From: Micropterus salmoides
Lineage: Eukaryota; Chordata; Actinopteri; Centrarchiformes; Centrarchidae
NCBI RefSeq assembly: GCF_014851395.1
Contig: NW_024040485.1
Location: 17,273,087 to 17,337,086 of the forward strand
Direction of reading: 5' to 3'
Length of the DNA: 64,000 bases
A program made the translations under genes and the position numbers. Below the pieces are notes generated by a model. It saw only the letters and a list, made by a program, of their open reading frames with translations. It did not search any database and had not been told where the DNA came from. This document shows positions 13,283 through 23,100 of this stretch, one piece after another (within the stretch, counting starts at the first letter, position 1; every line of letters begins with the position of its first letter).

Positions 13283-16200
13283 GAAAGAGAGAGCAACCTC
13301 AGCTACCAGACTGAGCAGCCTAATTGAGTGAGCAACGGGGTGCTCTAAGTAACAACAGTGTGAATTTGAGCTAAACTCGCCTAAAAAACAGTTGAGCCTT
13401 TTTGGAGCATCCAATGAGCGACCACTGCAACAAAACTGTTCTTGGCTTCAGCTTTATTTATTTATTTTTTTGGGGGGGGCAAAGGTTTCCTTGCTGGCCA
13501 GCAACGATGTGCTAACGTTAATGTTATAAAAGTCTGCAAACTTGGATCACTGGTTACATAATTGTTTTGCATAAACTGTCTCACAACTGTTACTTACTGT
13601 TTGTCACTCACACACATGCAGAGTCTCTGCTGTTTTTAGTGCATTTTTTATTTTATTTTATAAAACACCTTGTCTCTTTAATAGACATTTTAAAAATGAT
13701 CTACTGTAGATAGTCAAAACAGCATGTTATTCCTCAGAGGGCTTTACAGTGTATACAGAATTAAATGGTCTCTTATTCTTACTCTCAGTTTAGATACAGA
13801 AAAACACAACAAAAAAGGGAGAAACTTCAGGAAGACCCTTGTTTAAAAAAAACCCTTCTTCCAAAACTGGAGATGGGATAGCTAGATAAAAATCCATTTC
13901 CACTTGAGCAGAGTCAGGAAAAAACAAAAACAACCTTAAAACATAAGATTATTTTCCTCATCTTTTCTCATAATTTTGGATTATAGACAAGCCAATGTCA
14001 TGTGCTATACAATACACTAATCTTCAACAAGTCATCCTTCTCAACCCATGGGGGCAAAGGGGGGAGTAAGGCATTTTTTAGTTTTGAATAATTTGTTGAC
14101 ATTGCTGTTTTAAAAATCTCCTTCAAAACATCCACAGTTTTTGGTAAAACATTTTTTTCCATCAATCAGTTAATCTAGATAGGGTGAGATTAGATGAATC
14201 TATATTACGCATTACACTAATCATAAACCTGCACTCATGTTGACTGATGTTGTATTGTAAGAAAGCACAATCTAGCTGGATAACCGTAGGCTGCTAAAGA
14301 CATTACACACCCACTCTACTGCTGAAGCTGCTAGCAGCTAAGGACCACCCTGCCAGTTAGCCACACACAGATAGACACACAGAAACAGGTCTGTCAGATG
14401 TTGATATTTAAAAGATTCATACCTCCCTCTGGGTGCTTTAAAAAATACATACATACATACTATGTATGCTTTAAAACAGTGGGCATACATCTAGAATGAT
14501 GACACCATGTTCTTATCTAATGGTGCATCCTGACATTACATTTAATTGTTAATTGTACATATTTGGTTAGAATAAGCACTTACCAAACAATTCAGTCTTG
14601 TTCATGAACAAATGCTGTTTTATTCTTCTTCATTTGTTAATTCGGATCGGAGTCGGAACTGTATATTCTCGCTGGCCCAGCAGGAGAAATAAGTAAATAT
14701 ATAGTCTTAATACATTTAAACACTATATTAGCTACTGATGAATCAACAGACCCAAATTAAGTAACCTTTCCTCCCTTTCTTTCCGGTCACTCCCTCTCCT
14801 TCCCTCTCCTGTTGTCCCTCTCCTCCATTTGTCCTCCCCTCCACGCAACAGAGGGTAGCAACAGATTCCTTCACACTAAAACCTGCCTGTGCAGATGGAA
14901 CATTACTCTCAGCCACCGTTTGCTTTGGATCAGTACCGATGCTCGGAGATGGGGAAATTGAGGGAGGAGCAGCGGCTTCTCTCCTCATGCTGAACTAGCT
15001 TTGGGTTGAGAGAGATTGCGAGAAAATGCTGACAGACTCAGTTTCAAGCATAATCTATTTCTCTTTGTGAGGTTCAGGTAGAGGCCAGGGTGACCTAAGT
15101 CTTATCACTCTGAAGATTTTGGCACGGATTTCAAATAAATTAAAGCACCTTACTTACCGTGGTTATACATTATCCATTCATTTCACTATGGTATTACAGT
15201 TTTTTACAACCGCTAACATCCTTTTGTCCAATCTGTAGTCACATTTTCAAAACTCTTAACACAGTTAGCCCCACCATCGGTTTGTTTTTACCATACCATT
15301 AACACAATTCATGTTATTTACACAGAATATGCAGTCAATTAAACCATTTCTGAAAGTTTTTCTTTACCTACAAGCTTACCCAATGCCAAATCTATGGATG
15401 GTTTTTTGTGTTATTTACAAATGCTAGCACACAACATGTCAGAAATGAAGATATCATTTTCAAAACCTTAAATAATGTATAATGCATCTACTTCTGCTAC
15501 AATAGCAGCTCAAAATCTTTATTGAAACAGCTGATAAGCATTTCTGAATGAACATATTGAAACATTGAGAAATAGCTGATTTTTTGTAATTTGGTTAAAA
15601 TAGATCAACCACAGAAATCTCAACCAGAGACATATACAGGTGTTGAAGTTCTTTCAATTACATACACAATGCAGTAAAAAGGGGACTTTGCAGAGTTGAG
15701 TTTATCCAATGTGGATACAGAACAACACAGAAGAGGAGAGAAAGAAAGAAAGAATAATCCCATAAAGGGAGAAGAATAGTTGGGTCAAGGAGAGGAAGAG
15801 GGCCAGAGAAAGGAGTCGCTGAACCAGGGTAGGTGTTTCTGTCCAGTTGCATCGCAAGGGATGACATTAGATGAGAACATGTGGCCAAATGCTGAAGATC
15901 ATTTTGGATTCTTTCCCTTCTGTGCATTTTTTTTGTTTTTAATGGAATCGTGTATTTACATTTACTGTACATTTACTCGTTTATCAGACGCTTGTATCCA
16001 AAGCGACTTACCTTTGAGGAACAACAGCATCAGCAAATCATCAATACAGTAAGAGATCTACAAGTGACAATAAATACTAGTAAGAGCTATTACCACGTTC
16101 ATCAATGGAGTAAATATATAAAGAAAGAAGTAAGAGTTAACAAATAGTGCAATCAATACAAGATAATTGTGAAGAAGAAGAAGGAAGGAAAGAAGAAGAA

Positions 16201-19170
16201 GAAGAGCCAAGGGTAAGGGTTAGTGATGTTATAAAAGAGGAGGTGTTCTCGGAAGAGATGAGTTTTGAAGAGCTTCTTGAAGTTAGAGAGGGACACCCCT
16301 GCTCTGATGGCATGTGGTAGCTTGTTTCACAATTGCAGTGTCACAGATGAGAACAGCTGAGACCATGATTGCTTTTTGTGTAGGGATGGCAGAGCAAGAT
16401 GGTGTTCGTTGGAGGAGTGAAGTGGCCCAGAAGGAACACAAAAGATTTTGACAGTATTTTTACCCATTTTGAACCAAAAGCCACATAGGTTGGATTATTT
16501 GTTGATTACTGGCTGCAATTTCATTTTGCGAATAAAGAGTCCATCATCCATACATCCATCGTCAACCGCTTATCCTGCGTACAGGGTCGCGGGAGGCTGG
16601 CGCCAATCCCAGCTTACATCTACCAAAAGGCGGGGTACACCCTGGACAGGTCGCCAGTCCATCGCAGGGCCACAAATAAAGAGTAATGCAGTTTTTGTAA
16701 TGCCATCAGCTGTTTGTATTTAGAAAGTTGTTATGCTATGATTGATTGATCTGGTCCTCTTGGAAAGAAAACATGCTAGTATTTTGACAATGATTTGATT
16801 TTGAGTCTGCTGTGTTTTGATAGTTTGTGTATGTAGAGAATGTTTTTTAGCATTTTGAAATGTAGAGTTTGTGTTTAAAGAACAAAATGTGATTTTGAGC
16901 AGGAAATGTACTATTTGGCTAATGGTATGTGGTAGGTGTGTTGCTATGTTAAGAGTTTCAATAAAGTAAGTTCAGGTAAAAGCTTGTTGGCAATTGAAAA
17001 AAACTGTAAAATTGATATGCAGAAATTACTTAAGGGGTGTTCCATCAGAGTAAGCACCTTAGTGCCAAAAGTTAGGTTATCTGCATCTTGTAATAAAGTT
17101 GTGAGCAAAGGACTATTTAGAAAACTCCCCTAGTTGATGTTCTTGAGGAAACTCCCAGGAGCTGACCTGCCACTAAACTTTTTTATGCAGAAAACTACCA
17201 CATTTTGCAAGAGAATTTTTGATTATTGTCTTCTTATAGGTTTTATTTTGTTAGCTCAGTCTGATAACACAGTGTTTGGCTGCCAGCTCTCAAAGTTTGC
17301 ATACTTTATACTGGTGCCCAGCAGATGTTGATGTTTTCATTCAGTGTTTCACAACAAAAGCTATTTTGTGTATCCTTAAGGTCAAAAAAACATCTATTCT
17401 TATTATTTCAATATTTTGAATACTTAAAATAGTGAGTAGTTTGCATCCATGTTTGCTATTTATTTAGTTTAGTTGGGGGGGGGAAGTGCAATGTACAAGA
17501 TTAAACATAATAAACAAGGATGTTGACCAGAGTTAGCTTAAAGCTAATTTTCATTTGCAGTCCCTTGGCAGGTCACAATTGACCCTTCGCTAAGCCACAC
17601 CCCAAAAACTCAGCTGGCCTATCACAGTGCAGTATAGGACTTGCTCTAACTGTGGTCCAACACTTTCATGGCTGCGCTCCATTGACTCAAATGCAAAATG
17701 AGTCTTCTAGCTTTTTTTGCTGTTTCTAATGTAAGATTATTTAGCTAACGCTAGCAAACTTACTACTGAATGTAACATAACAAAGCCCTACTGTTCTGGT
17801 TTTTAATGATTGTAATACTGAATATAAACGTACCCAGCTGTACAGAAGCAGTGTCGATCCTTAATATCGTTGTCCTCTTTCTCAATAGTCAATAATAATA
17901 ATACGGTGGTTCACTTTTACTCTGATCAGTAGGCTTTAGCTTCTGTCTTTATTTTTTTCATGTCTGTTTGAATAGCCTGAATACAACCTTCAAATGCACA
18001 ATGCAACTGCAAAACTGTCTGCTTCTTTCTGAGATCGCTTTTTCCAGAAATTAGACAATATTTCTCCAAGGACTGCAGTAAAAGACAGTGGCAGCGCCTT
18101 GCTAAAACTCCAACAGGTCCCACAGTTTGTCAGGCTTAGCAACAGTAACTAAGGAGGGCGTGGCTTAGCGAAATGTCAAGTCATCCACACAGTGATAGTA
18201 CAACACTAAAGAAACTTGGCAAACAAGATACATACGCAGAGTAGGAAAGGATGTTCTTGAGTTCTCCAAACAGAATTAAACGTAAGTCATGGGGTAGAAG
18301 AGGGGCTGAGCCATTTCAAATTTTATATACAAGACACAAATTTCAAAATTCTCTAAAATTGTCAAAGCTCAAAAGATGAGTTTGCTTGCAGTCTTATTCA
18401 CTGCCGGCTCAGTGCTACCCTTCTTTGCATGTTACTGCCACCAGCGATGCAGAATAGCATTGCACCAGAGGCAATAGTGAATATCACATAGCCCATTTGC
18501 TCGCAAAATGGGAACCCAGTCGTAAAAACATTGCTCCAAAGCACCAGTAGTTGTCAAAAACATCGCTTGGTACCTTAAATCAGATAAAACATGCAAAACC
18601 AGCGGGATGGTTGTTGACGTCTGTAGTCCATATTTATCTTAGTAGTAGAATAGTTTCTGAACACAAATTTGACACACCACAACTGGAAATGTCCACAGAC
18701 ACTAGTCACATTCAAACTATAATGCTGGGGTGAGTTCAGATTGCTTGATTGCTTTTTCAGATATAACCTCAGTTAGCTAATCATGTATAACTGCTTGTTA
18801 TGATTTGACTGATAGCACATAAAAATGCCAGGCCATATCCAGTAAAGGTTGGTATGCCTTCAAGATGTGTTTAGTGAAAAATGCAGTTTATTGGTTGTGT
18901 TTACCATCTAAGAAATACAAATTTTTGTCCTGTCCCATCTTTTTTAACAATCAACAGTATCGCTTCACCACTATGCCTGAAGGGTCTTTTAGATTTCTTA
19001 ACCCTTTAAAACTTCAGATTTCACAAAAATCTCCTGAGGGCTTTGCACAACAGCAACCTGCCTTTGATATATTATTTTCCTTCTGTGTGAATTTATATAT
19101 TTCTATCTCTTCTTCAGCTGAGAGGACTAACGAGGTCATTGTTGGAACAGACCAGCTGATGGAGATCTAG
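4889..19170 (+). CDS. eif2b3: eif2b3, 3' part: translation initiation factor eIF2B subunit gamma (7 exons, 5' end outside window)
   Basis: The gene encodes the gamma subunit of eIF2B, the cytosolic GDP/GTP exchange factor for eIF2; gamma pairs with epsilon in the catalytic subcomplex. Joined exons are 4889-4978, 7304-7440, 7586-7776, 8240-8302, 8533-8681, 12364-12467 and 19118-19170. They give about 261 residues ending NEVIVGTDQLMEI-stop, nearly identical to the human EIF2B3 C terminus. The first visible residues (HPRMHIKTGLVDAHLYCLKK) match the end of the nucleotidyltransferase-like domain. After it come a variable linker and then the left-handed beta-helix region. The human protein is about 452 residues, so roughly the first 190 are encoded by exons I cannot find in 1-4888 and that probably lie upstream. 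All joins are GT-AG and keep frame. The same-strand neighbour ptch2 follows, as in human. Confidence 0.95.
4979..7303 (+). other. eif2b3: eif2b3 intron, no further features
   Basis: 2.3-kb GT-AG intron. A repeat-like stretch (5440-5520, a GTGTAAC then CACTCACC and GATTCAG pattern) recalls a fish interspersed repeat. Nothing coding is supported. Confidence 0.7.
7304..7440 (+). CDS. eif2b3: eif2b3 coding exon ([13 protein letters not shown] block and linker)
   Basis: 137 nt between a tcatag acceptor and a gtgagt donor. It encodes [20 protein letters not shown], matching human [20 protein letters not shown]. A polar linker rich in Lys, Asp, Gln and Asn follows (about 25 residues); it is the least conserved part of the protein and joins the catalytic-like domain to the beta-helix region. 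Confidence 0.95.
7586..7776 (+). CDS. eif2b3: eif2b3 coding exon (CYVHIM block)
   Basis: 191 nt after gtccag and before gtgagt. The sequence includes CWNDHRGD and RLRCYVHIMDQGLCYRVNTL, then YIEANRL. Human EIF2B3 has [28 protein letters not shown] and YMEANRQ at the same places. The 145-nt intron before it is typical of compact fish introns. Confidence 0.95.
8240..8302 (+). CDS. eif2b3: eif2b3 coding exon (short, 21 codons)
   Basis: 63 nt, exactly 21 codons, between an actatag acceptor and a gtaagt donor. It reads APKLFEEPAVHPSAVISERC then Q, aligned with human [25 protein letters not shown] but a few residues shorter. It opens the C-terminal left-handed beta-helix region. Confidence 0.92.
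8533..8681 (+). CDS. eif2b3: eif2b3 coding exon (left-handed beta-helix repeats)
   Basis: 149 nt after cccttag. It encodes MGSDSIIGALCQVADKTSIK, then RSTIGNSTAVKEKVKVTNS and IIMHGVTIEE, with the spaced hydrophobic I/V pattern of hexapeptide (LbH) repeats. It matches human [20 protein letters not shown]. The donor is placed so that GG joins G of the next exon to make Gly, as in human EEGSNIQ. Confidence 0.94.
8682..12363 (+). other. eif2b3: eif2b3 intron with microsatellites and hAT-like relic
   Basis: 3.7-kb intron. It contains (GT)n-(GA)n at 10790-10850, CA/GT-rich low complexity around 11020-11400, a fish-repeat motif GTGTACCTAATAAACTGG at 12028-12045 and a hAT-like terminal sequence at 12240-12313. 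Frames in the GT/GA tract are simple-sequence artefacts. Confidence 0.65.
12240..12313 (-). mobile_element. hAT-like non-autonomous element end
   Basis: On the minus strand: CAGCAGCGGTTCCCAACCTG, then TCCGAACTCCCC and AGATAAATCTGAGGGGTCAC. CAGNGGTTCCCAACCTGGG is a common end of fish hAT-type elements, and the AGATAAATCTGAGGGGTC phrase follows it in such copies. The other end was not located. Confidence 0.5.
12364..12467 (+). CDS. eif2b3: eif2b3 coding exon (left-handed beta-helix repeats)
   Basis: 104 nt after a ttccag acceptor and before gtgagg. It reads [20 protein letters not shown] then KYCLVGNGQRIEPE, matching human [29 protein letters not shown]. It is separated from the last exon by a 6.65-kb intron, the largest eif2b3 intron visible here. 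Confidence 0.95.
13037..13278. repeat. Compound microsatellite: (TG)n, then (ACTC)n and (CA)n
   Basis: (TG)n at 13037-13079, about 100 nt of unique sequence, then (ACTC)n at 13182-13226 running into (CA)n to 13278. Open frames across it (poly-VC, SLTH and TH repeats) are artefacts. Confidence 0.9.
15955..16440 (+). repeat. Teleost interspersed repeat
   Basis: Begins with ACATTTACTGTACATTTACT and CAGACGCTTGTATCCAAAGC then GACTTACC, a phrase common in fish genomes. It continues to about 16440 with blocks such as GAGAGGGACACCCCTGCTCT and GTCACAGATGAGAAC. No coding capacity. Family not assigned. Confidence 0.55.
16540..16682 (+). repeat. LINE-like 3' end fragment
   Basis: Starts with CCATCATCCATACATCCATC, then CAACCGCTTATCCTGCGTAC, GGGTCGCGGGAGGCTGG, and GGGGTACACCCTGGACAGG with TCGCCAGTCCATCGCAGGGC. 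These phrases recur across teleost genomes as the 3' part of a non-LTR retroelement. Exact family not assigned. Confidence 0.65.
17579..18179. mobile_element. 601-bp non-autonomous element with terminal inverted repeats
   Basis: The left end TTGACCCTTCGCTAAGCCAC and the inverted right end TTGACATTTCGCTAAGCCAC differ at two positions in 20, with similar CACACCCC and CACGCCCTCC continuations. No transposase of useful length lies between. A clear target duplication was not found (GTCA-like flanks are possible), so the superfamily is open. Confidence 0.6.
19118..19170 (+). CDS. eif2b3: eif2b3 terminal coding exon and stop
   Basis: 53 nt after a tcttcag acceptor. It encodes ERTNEVIVGTDQLMEI and then TAG, compared with human KRVNEVIVGNDQLMEI-stop. 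This fixes the orientation, the frame and the end of the gene. Confidence 0.96.
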
Positions 19171-19350
19171 CTCCCACAGGGGAAGGAGTGGAATTGCCTC
19201 ATTAACCAATGAGATAGCAAAATACGGAGGACCTCTAATTCATCGGCTGACCGACCTATCAAAAGCCTGCCATGCTGCTTGACAGTTCTACAGCTTCTAA
19301 TAGGCTTTTTTGTACATTGTGTCCAAATAAAGACAAGTGATTACACCCAT
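19171..19350 (+). other. eif2b3: eif2b3 3'UTR
   Basis: Short 3'UTR, about 180 nt, from the TAG stop to just beyond an AATAAA. The downstream sequence is rich in T and GT (around 19355-19415), as expected for a cleavage-stimulating element. The exact cleavage site is not visible. Confidence 0.7.
19326..19331 (+). terminator. eif2b3: eif2b3 poly(A) signal AATAAA
   Basis: Canonical AATAAA about 155 nt after the stop codon, followed within 100 nt by GT/T-rich sequence. It is the first canonical hexamer after the stop. Confidence 0.75.
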
Positions 19351-19701
19351 GAATCAGCATCTTGGTGTTTTTATTTGTTTTGTCTAGTTGCTTTTTCCCC
19401 CCATTTTTTTGTTTTAGTTATTTGCTTTGAGAAAATAAACAAAAATTGTTACACGTTGAAAGAAAGACGGACATTTTGACTGTCAGTTCCAGGTATATCT
19501 GTGTAATTGTTCACCACACTAGTTATTATCAGATCATTACTGTCTCCTAATAGCAGGTCTTTGAGAGGGCGGAGCACAGACTGGTACACACTGTGCAGCT
19601 GTGAAGAACAGAGATGGAGAAAAAAGCAGTGGGAGGGGAGACCACAATGGCGTGGGGGTTAAGTTTATTTGTACACAAAAATGGTGTATGTGTAGGCCCT
19701 G

Positions 19702-19710
19702 GACCACCCA
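19702..19710 (-). promoter_or_regulatory. GLI consensus site downstream of eif2b3
   Basis: GACCACCCA on the + strand, the exact GLI consensus in reverse orientation. It is about 370 bp after the eif2b3 poly(A) signal and 11.4 kb upstream of the ptch2 ATG. It is a candidate distal site; motif match only. Confidence 0.45.
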
Positions 19711-20058
19711 GCTTGATCCTGTATCAGTTAACACCGACACCCCACCCTCACACGCACACACGCGAACACAGCAGAGGAGGAAAGTGACTTGCGCCTGACA
19801 CTTTTCATTCTTTTTCCTCCTCCTCTTTCCCTTCCTGCTCCTTTTGCTGTCACAAGATTTATTGCATTCCTTCGGCAGAGCATTTCTTAAATTACAGGTT
19901 TGAAGTTCCTTAGTCACGAAGGAAGAAGATGAGGACAGGGATGTCTGTGGGGGTGTTTTTTTTGTGAGTGTGTGCGTGTGTGAGAGAGATTTAATGTCCT
20001 CTGTTTCCTATTGTGTCTGTGGCCTTGCTGGAGTCATTTAGGCTGTCTCTTGTGGCCT

Positions 20059-20103
<45 letters not shown>

Positions 20104-23100
20104 GGGGGGGGTTATGATGTCATGTTGTCCTCTAGCCTTACGTTACCTTTAGATGTGCTTGTTAGTTACATGGACATGTTTTGATGATTAAAATTTTTAA
20201 CACTGGCATGTCTAAGGTAAAGTACACGTCATGAACCCCAGTCCCCAGCACAGCTGAAAGTACAGCTTTGTTGATGAAGAGATTCTTGAAGCAGAAATCT
20301 GTAACGTTCCACACATTTTCACCCTTAAAGGGGAATAATATTGTACTTTTAGTTGTTGTTTATAATTCAAAGCACTCCAGGTTTTTCCATCTTTTGTGTG
20401 GCATTTTATTGATTTTACATGTCAAGATGAGTTTACTCATGGAGTACTACTCTGTGAAACAGTTGTATAATGTCTTCTTTGGCTAAGGCGGAGCTTTCTA
20501 AAATCAGAGAACATAACCCTGATGATATAGTCTTGGGTTGGTGACCTGTGGTGATTCATATGCAACTAATTTGCAACAGCAAAAATGTTTTAAAGGAAAT
20601 TTAATGCCTCTTGGATACATTTTCTCTTGTGATAATAGTATCACAGTATCATTTTTGAGGTAATGTTTAGGCGTGGCAGAACTTAATGTTAAGCAAAGAT
20701 CATCGTCTGGTTTAATACAGAACAAAGTTTGCACTGACGTAAAACCCGAAACACAACATGTTTAGTCACATTTAACCAAAAGTAAAATCTTTTCCTAACC
20801 TTAACCAATGTGCTTTTGTTTGTATAAAGCTAGCCACAGACAGGAATCCCAACACCACTGGCAACACGATTTAGTCATATATAAACATAATTTTCTAGTA
20901 GACAAGGTTGCATTTCCTAAAGGTTGACCCATACTAGGGACTAAAAATCAGGATATCTCAGGGTCCTGATTTCCCAATTCCACACCGCATGCAAGTCTAA
21001 GCAGGTTTTGAGTAAAATTAAGTAAACTCAAACCAGACAGAATGCTTTCTTAAGAGTGTTGTTTATTTACACTATTTTCCCACTATGCAATGCACATTAA
21101 AGTAAAAGTTGCACACAGCTGGAAAAATTTAGATTATGTGTGGTTTTGAGACGGCTCCACCCACAATCCAAAGATCTACGAAAACAAGTAAAAAACCTGT
21201 AGAAACATATTATGTTTCTCTGTTACATTGAATTGGCAGTGACATACACATATTATCATTTCTCCATTTCTTATAAAATGTGAAAGTATGTTGATTTATT
21301 TTATTTTACTTTTTTGAATGCTAACGGCTTAAACACATGATTAGTATGCAACATGGATATGTGATTTGAGATTGCAAATATTGAATTTGACTTTTGAGGC
21401 ATTGTGGACCAGAACAGGTGCAACCCAATAAAACATAACAACTTAGGAAACGTCACAGATTTCAGCTTTAAACTACACAATGGAATGCAAAACACGGAGT
21501 CGCACTTTAATTTCACTGGTTTCCTTTCAAGAATACATTCCACAAATGGGGGTCCCAGGCTTAAAAGATGAACTGCTAAAGAAAAAGTCTATTTGGGACC
21601 CACCACCACTGTCTTCCCATTGTGTTGACTGTAGATGTGGCTTCAGCTCACGGACAGAAATATTCTATAGTTCAGTACTTGTCCATGCCCCTGGTCTTAC
21701 CTGAGTTCATTTTCCTGTTGCATTGTTCAATATTTTATTCCTCAATGTACTTAAACAAAACTGTGGAAAGTGAAAAGATTGTTTAAGACTTTTTTAGTTT
21801 TTTTTTCATTAACATTGTGTCCGTCCAAATCAAAAGATCAGTTATTCCCTTCTTTATTGCAAATTAGAATTTTTGTAATTTTGCGTCCTTGTGTAGTTAT
21901 TTTCCTCAGACGACGAGATTTGACTAGATGGGAAGGTGAAAGACTTCCTTTGTCAGCAGAGCTTTGAGCTAAAAATCATGAAAACCACATTTAAAGTTCA
22001 CTTTGTCTATGCTCTTTGTCTTGGCTGTGTTAACCTTTTTAGCGGTCTCACACTCTGACCTCTCTCTTCAGCCGAATGATGAGATCTGGCAGCTGGGTAT
22101 GTTTGGGTAGAGGTTTGTATATTTGCACAAAGACCCCAGAGTCCCCTCAATACAACGCCACCATGGCTGAGCCGGCCTTCCAGCACATACATGTGTTTGC
22201 TGGTGTATGTGCACACATGTGTGCAGGCTTACCTGTGTATGAGTGTTGTTAACCCTCTGTCACACAAACGAATCAGCGCTGTCTCACACCCCTTTGAGTG
22301 AATTCACGCATGCATGCGTGTGCACACATGCGTACACAAACGTGCGTGTTTGCTTTGCAGATCTGGCGATCAGATGTCAAGCCACAGATCATATATCAGG
22401 CTGTCTGTTGCTCTTTGGTTTTGTAGCCTTGTGGAAATTTCTGACATTTCTACAGAAGATTTTCATCTAATTATGCATCCCATACAAATCTATCTAACAC
22501 CAGAGAGAAGAGAAGTGATCTGTAAAATAAAACAATTTTATGCTCAGATTATCCTCACTTACCCATTTTTGCTGGCAGCACATTTGCCCACAAGATTTAT
22601 TTTAATAAAGGAAAAGGCTCTTACACATCTGCTGTGACATTTTAAAATTGGCATCTTTTATTTTATGTCACAATATGAACTTATCAAGATTAGTTTCTGA
22701 TGCACTTACTCAGTGTCTGAGCACGTTTGTGCCTGTGATATGTGCCTGATTCTTGTGTGTAATGTGTTGAGGCTTTTTTCTGTTTGTGTGTGCGGAGTGA
22801 ATCATGAAGACATCACTTTTTTAATGTCATAAAAGTTGACAGAAGTCTGGAGATTGAAAGGCTTGTTCACATCATGTTTTTTTTTTAGAGTCTGGGAAGG
22901 GACCCAAAGCGGGTTGGGAACAATTCAAATGGATGTCAACATTTGATGCTTTTAGTTGAGTTTAGTTTGTGATGTGACACTTCTGGACATTTTATCTTGA
23001 CATTGTATTGTGTCTCACATATACCTATAAAATAACAGTTTTCTAAATAAAGTAAAGCTGGGTTGTTAGTCATTTAAAGGGTCAGTTTTCCCAAATCACA

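Larger units (their letters stand above)
12468..19117 (+). other. eif2b3: eif2b3 last intron, 6.65 kb, repeat rich
   Basis: The largest visible eif2b3 intron. It contains long (TG)n, (ACTC)n and (CA)n arrays (13037-13278), an interspersed repeat at 15955-16440, a LINE-like 3' fragment at 16540-16680 and a 601-bp inverted-repeat element at 17579-18179. No exon is needed here, since the frame joins 12467 to 19118 directly. Confidence 0.7.

Noticed and set aside
13042..13331. Open frames of up to 141 codons across the TG, ACTC and CA arrays
   Set aside because: The frames exist only because dinucleotide and tetranucleotide repeats lack stops. They lie inside the last eif2b3 intron and have no homology.
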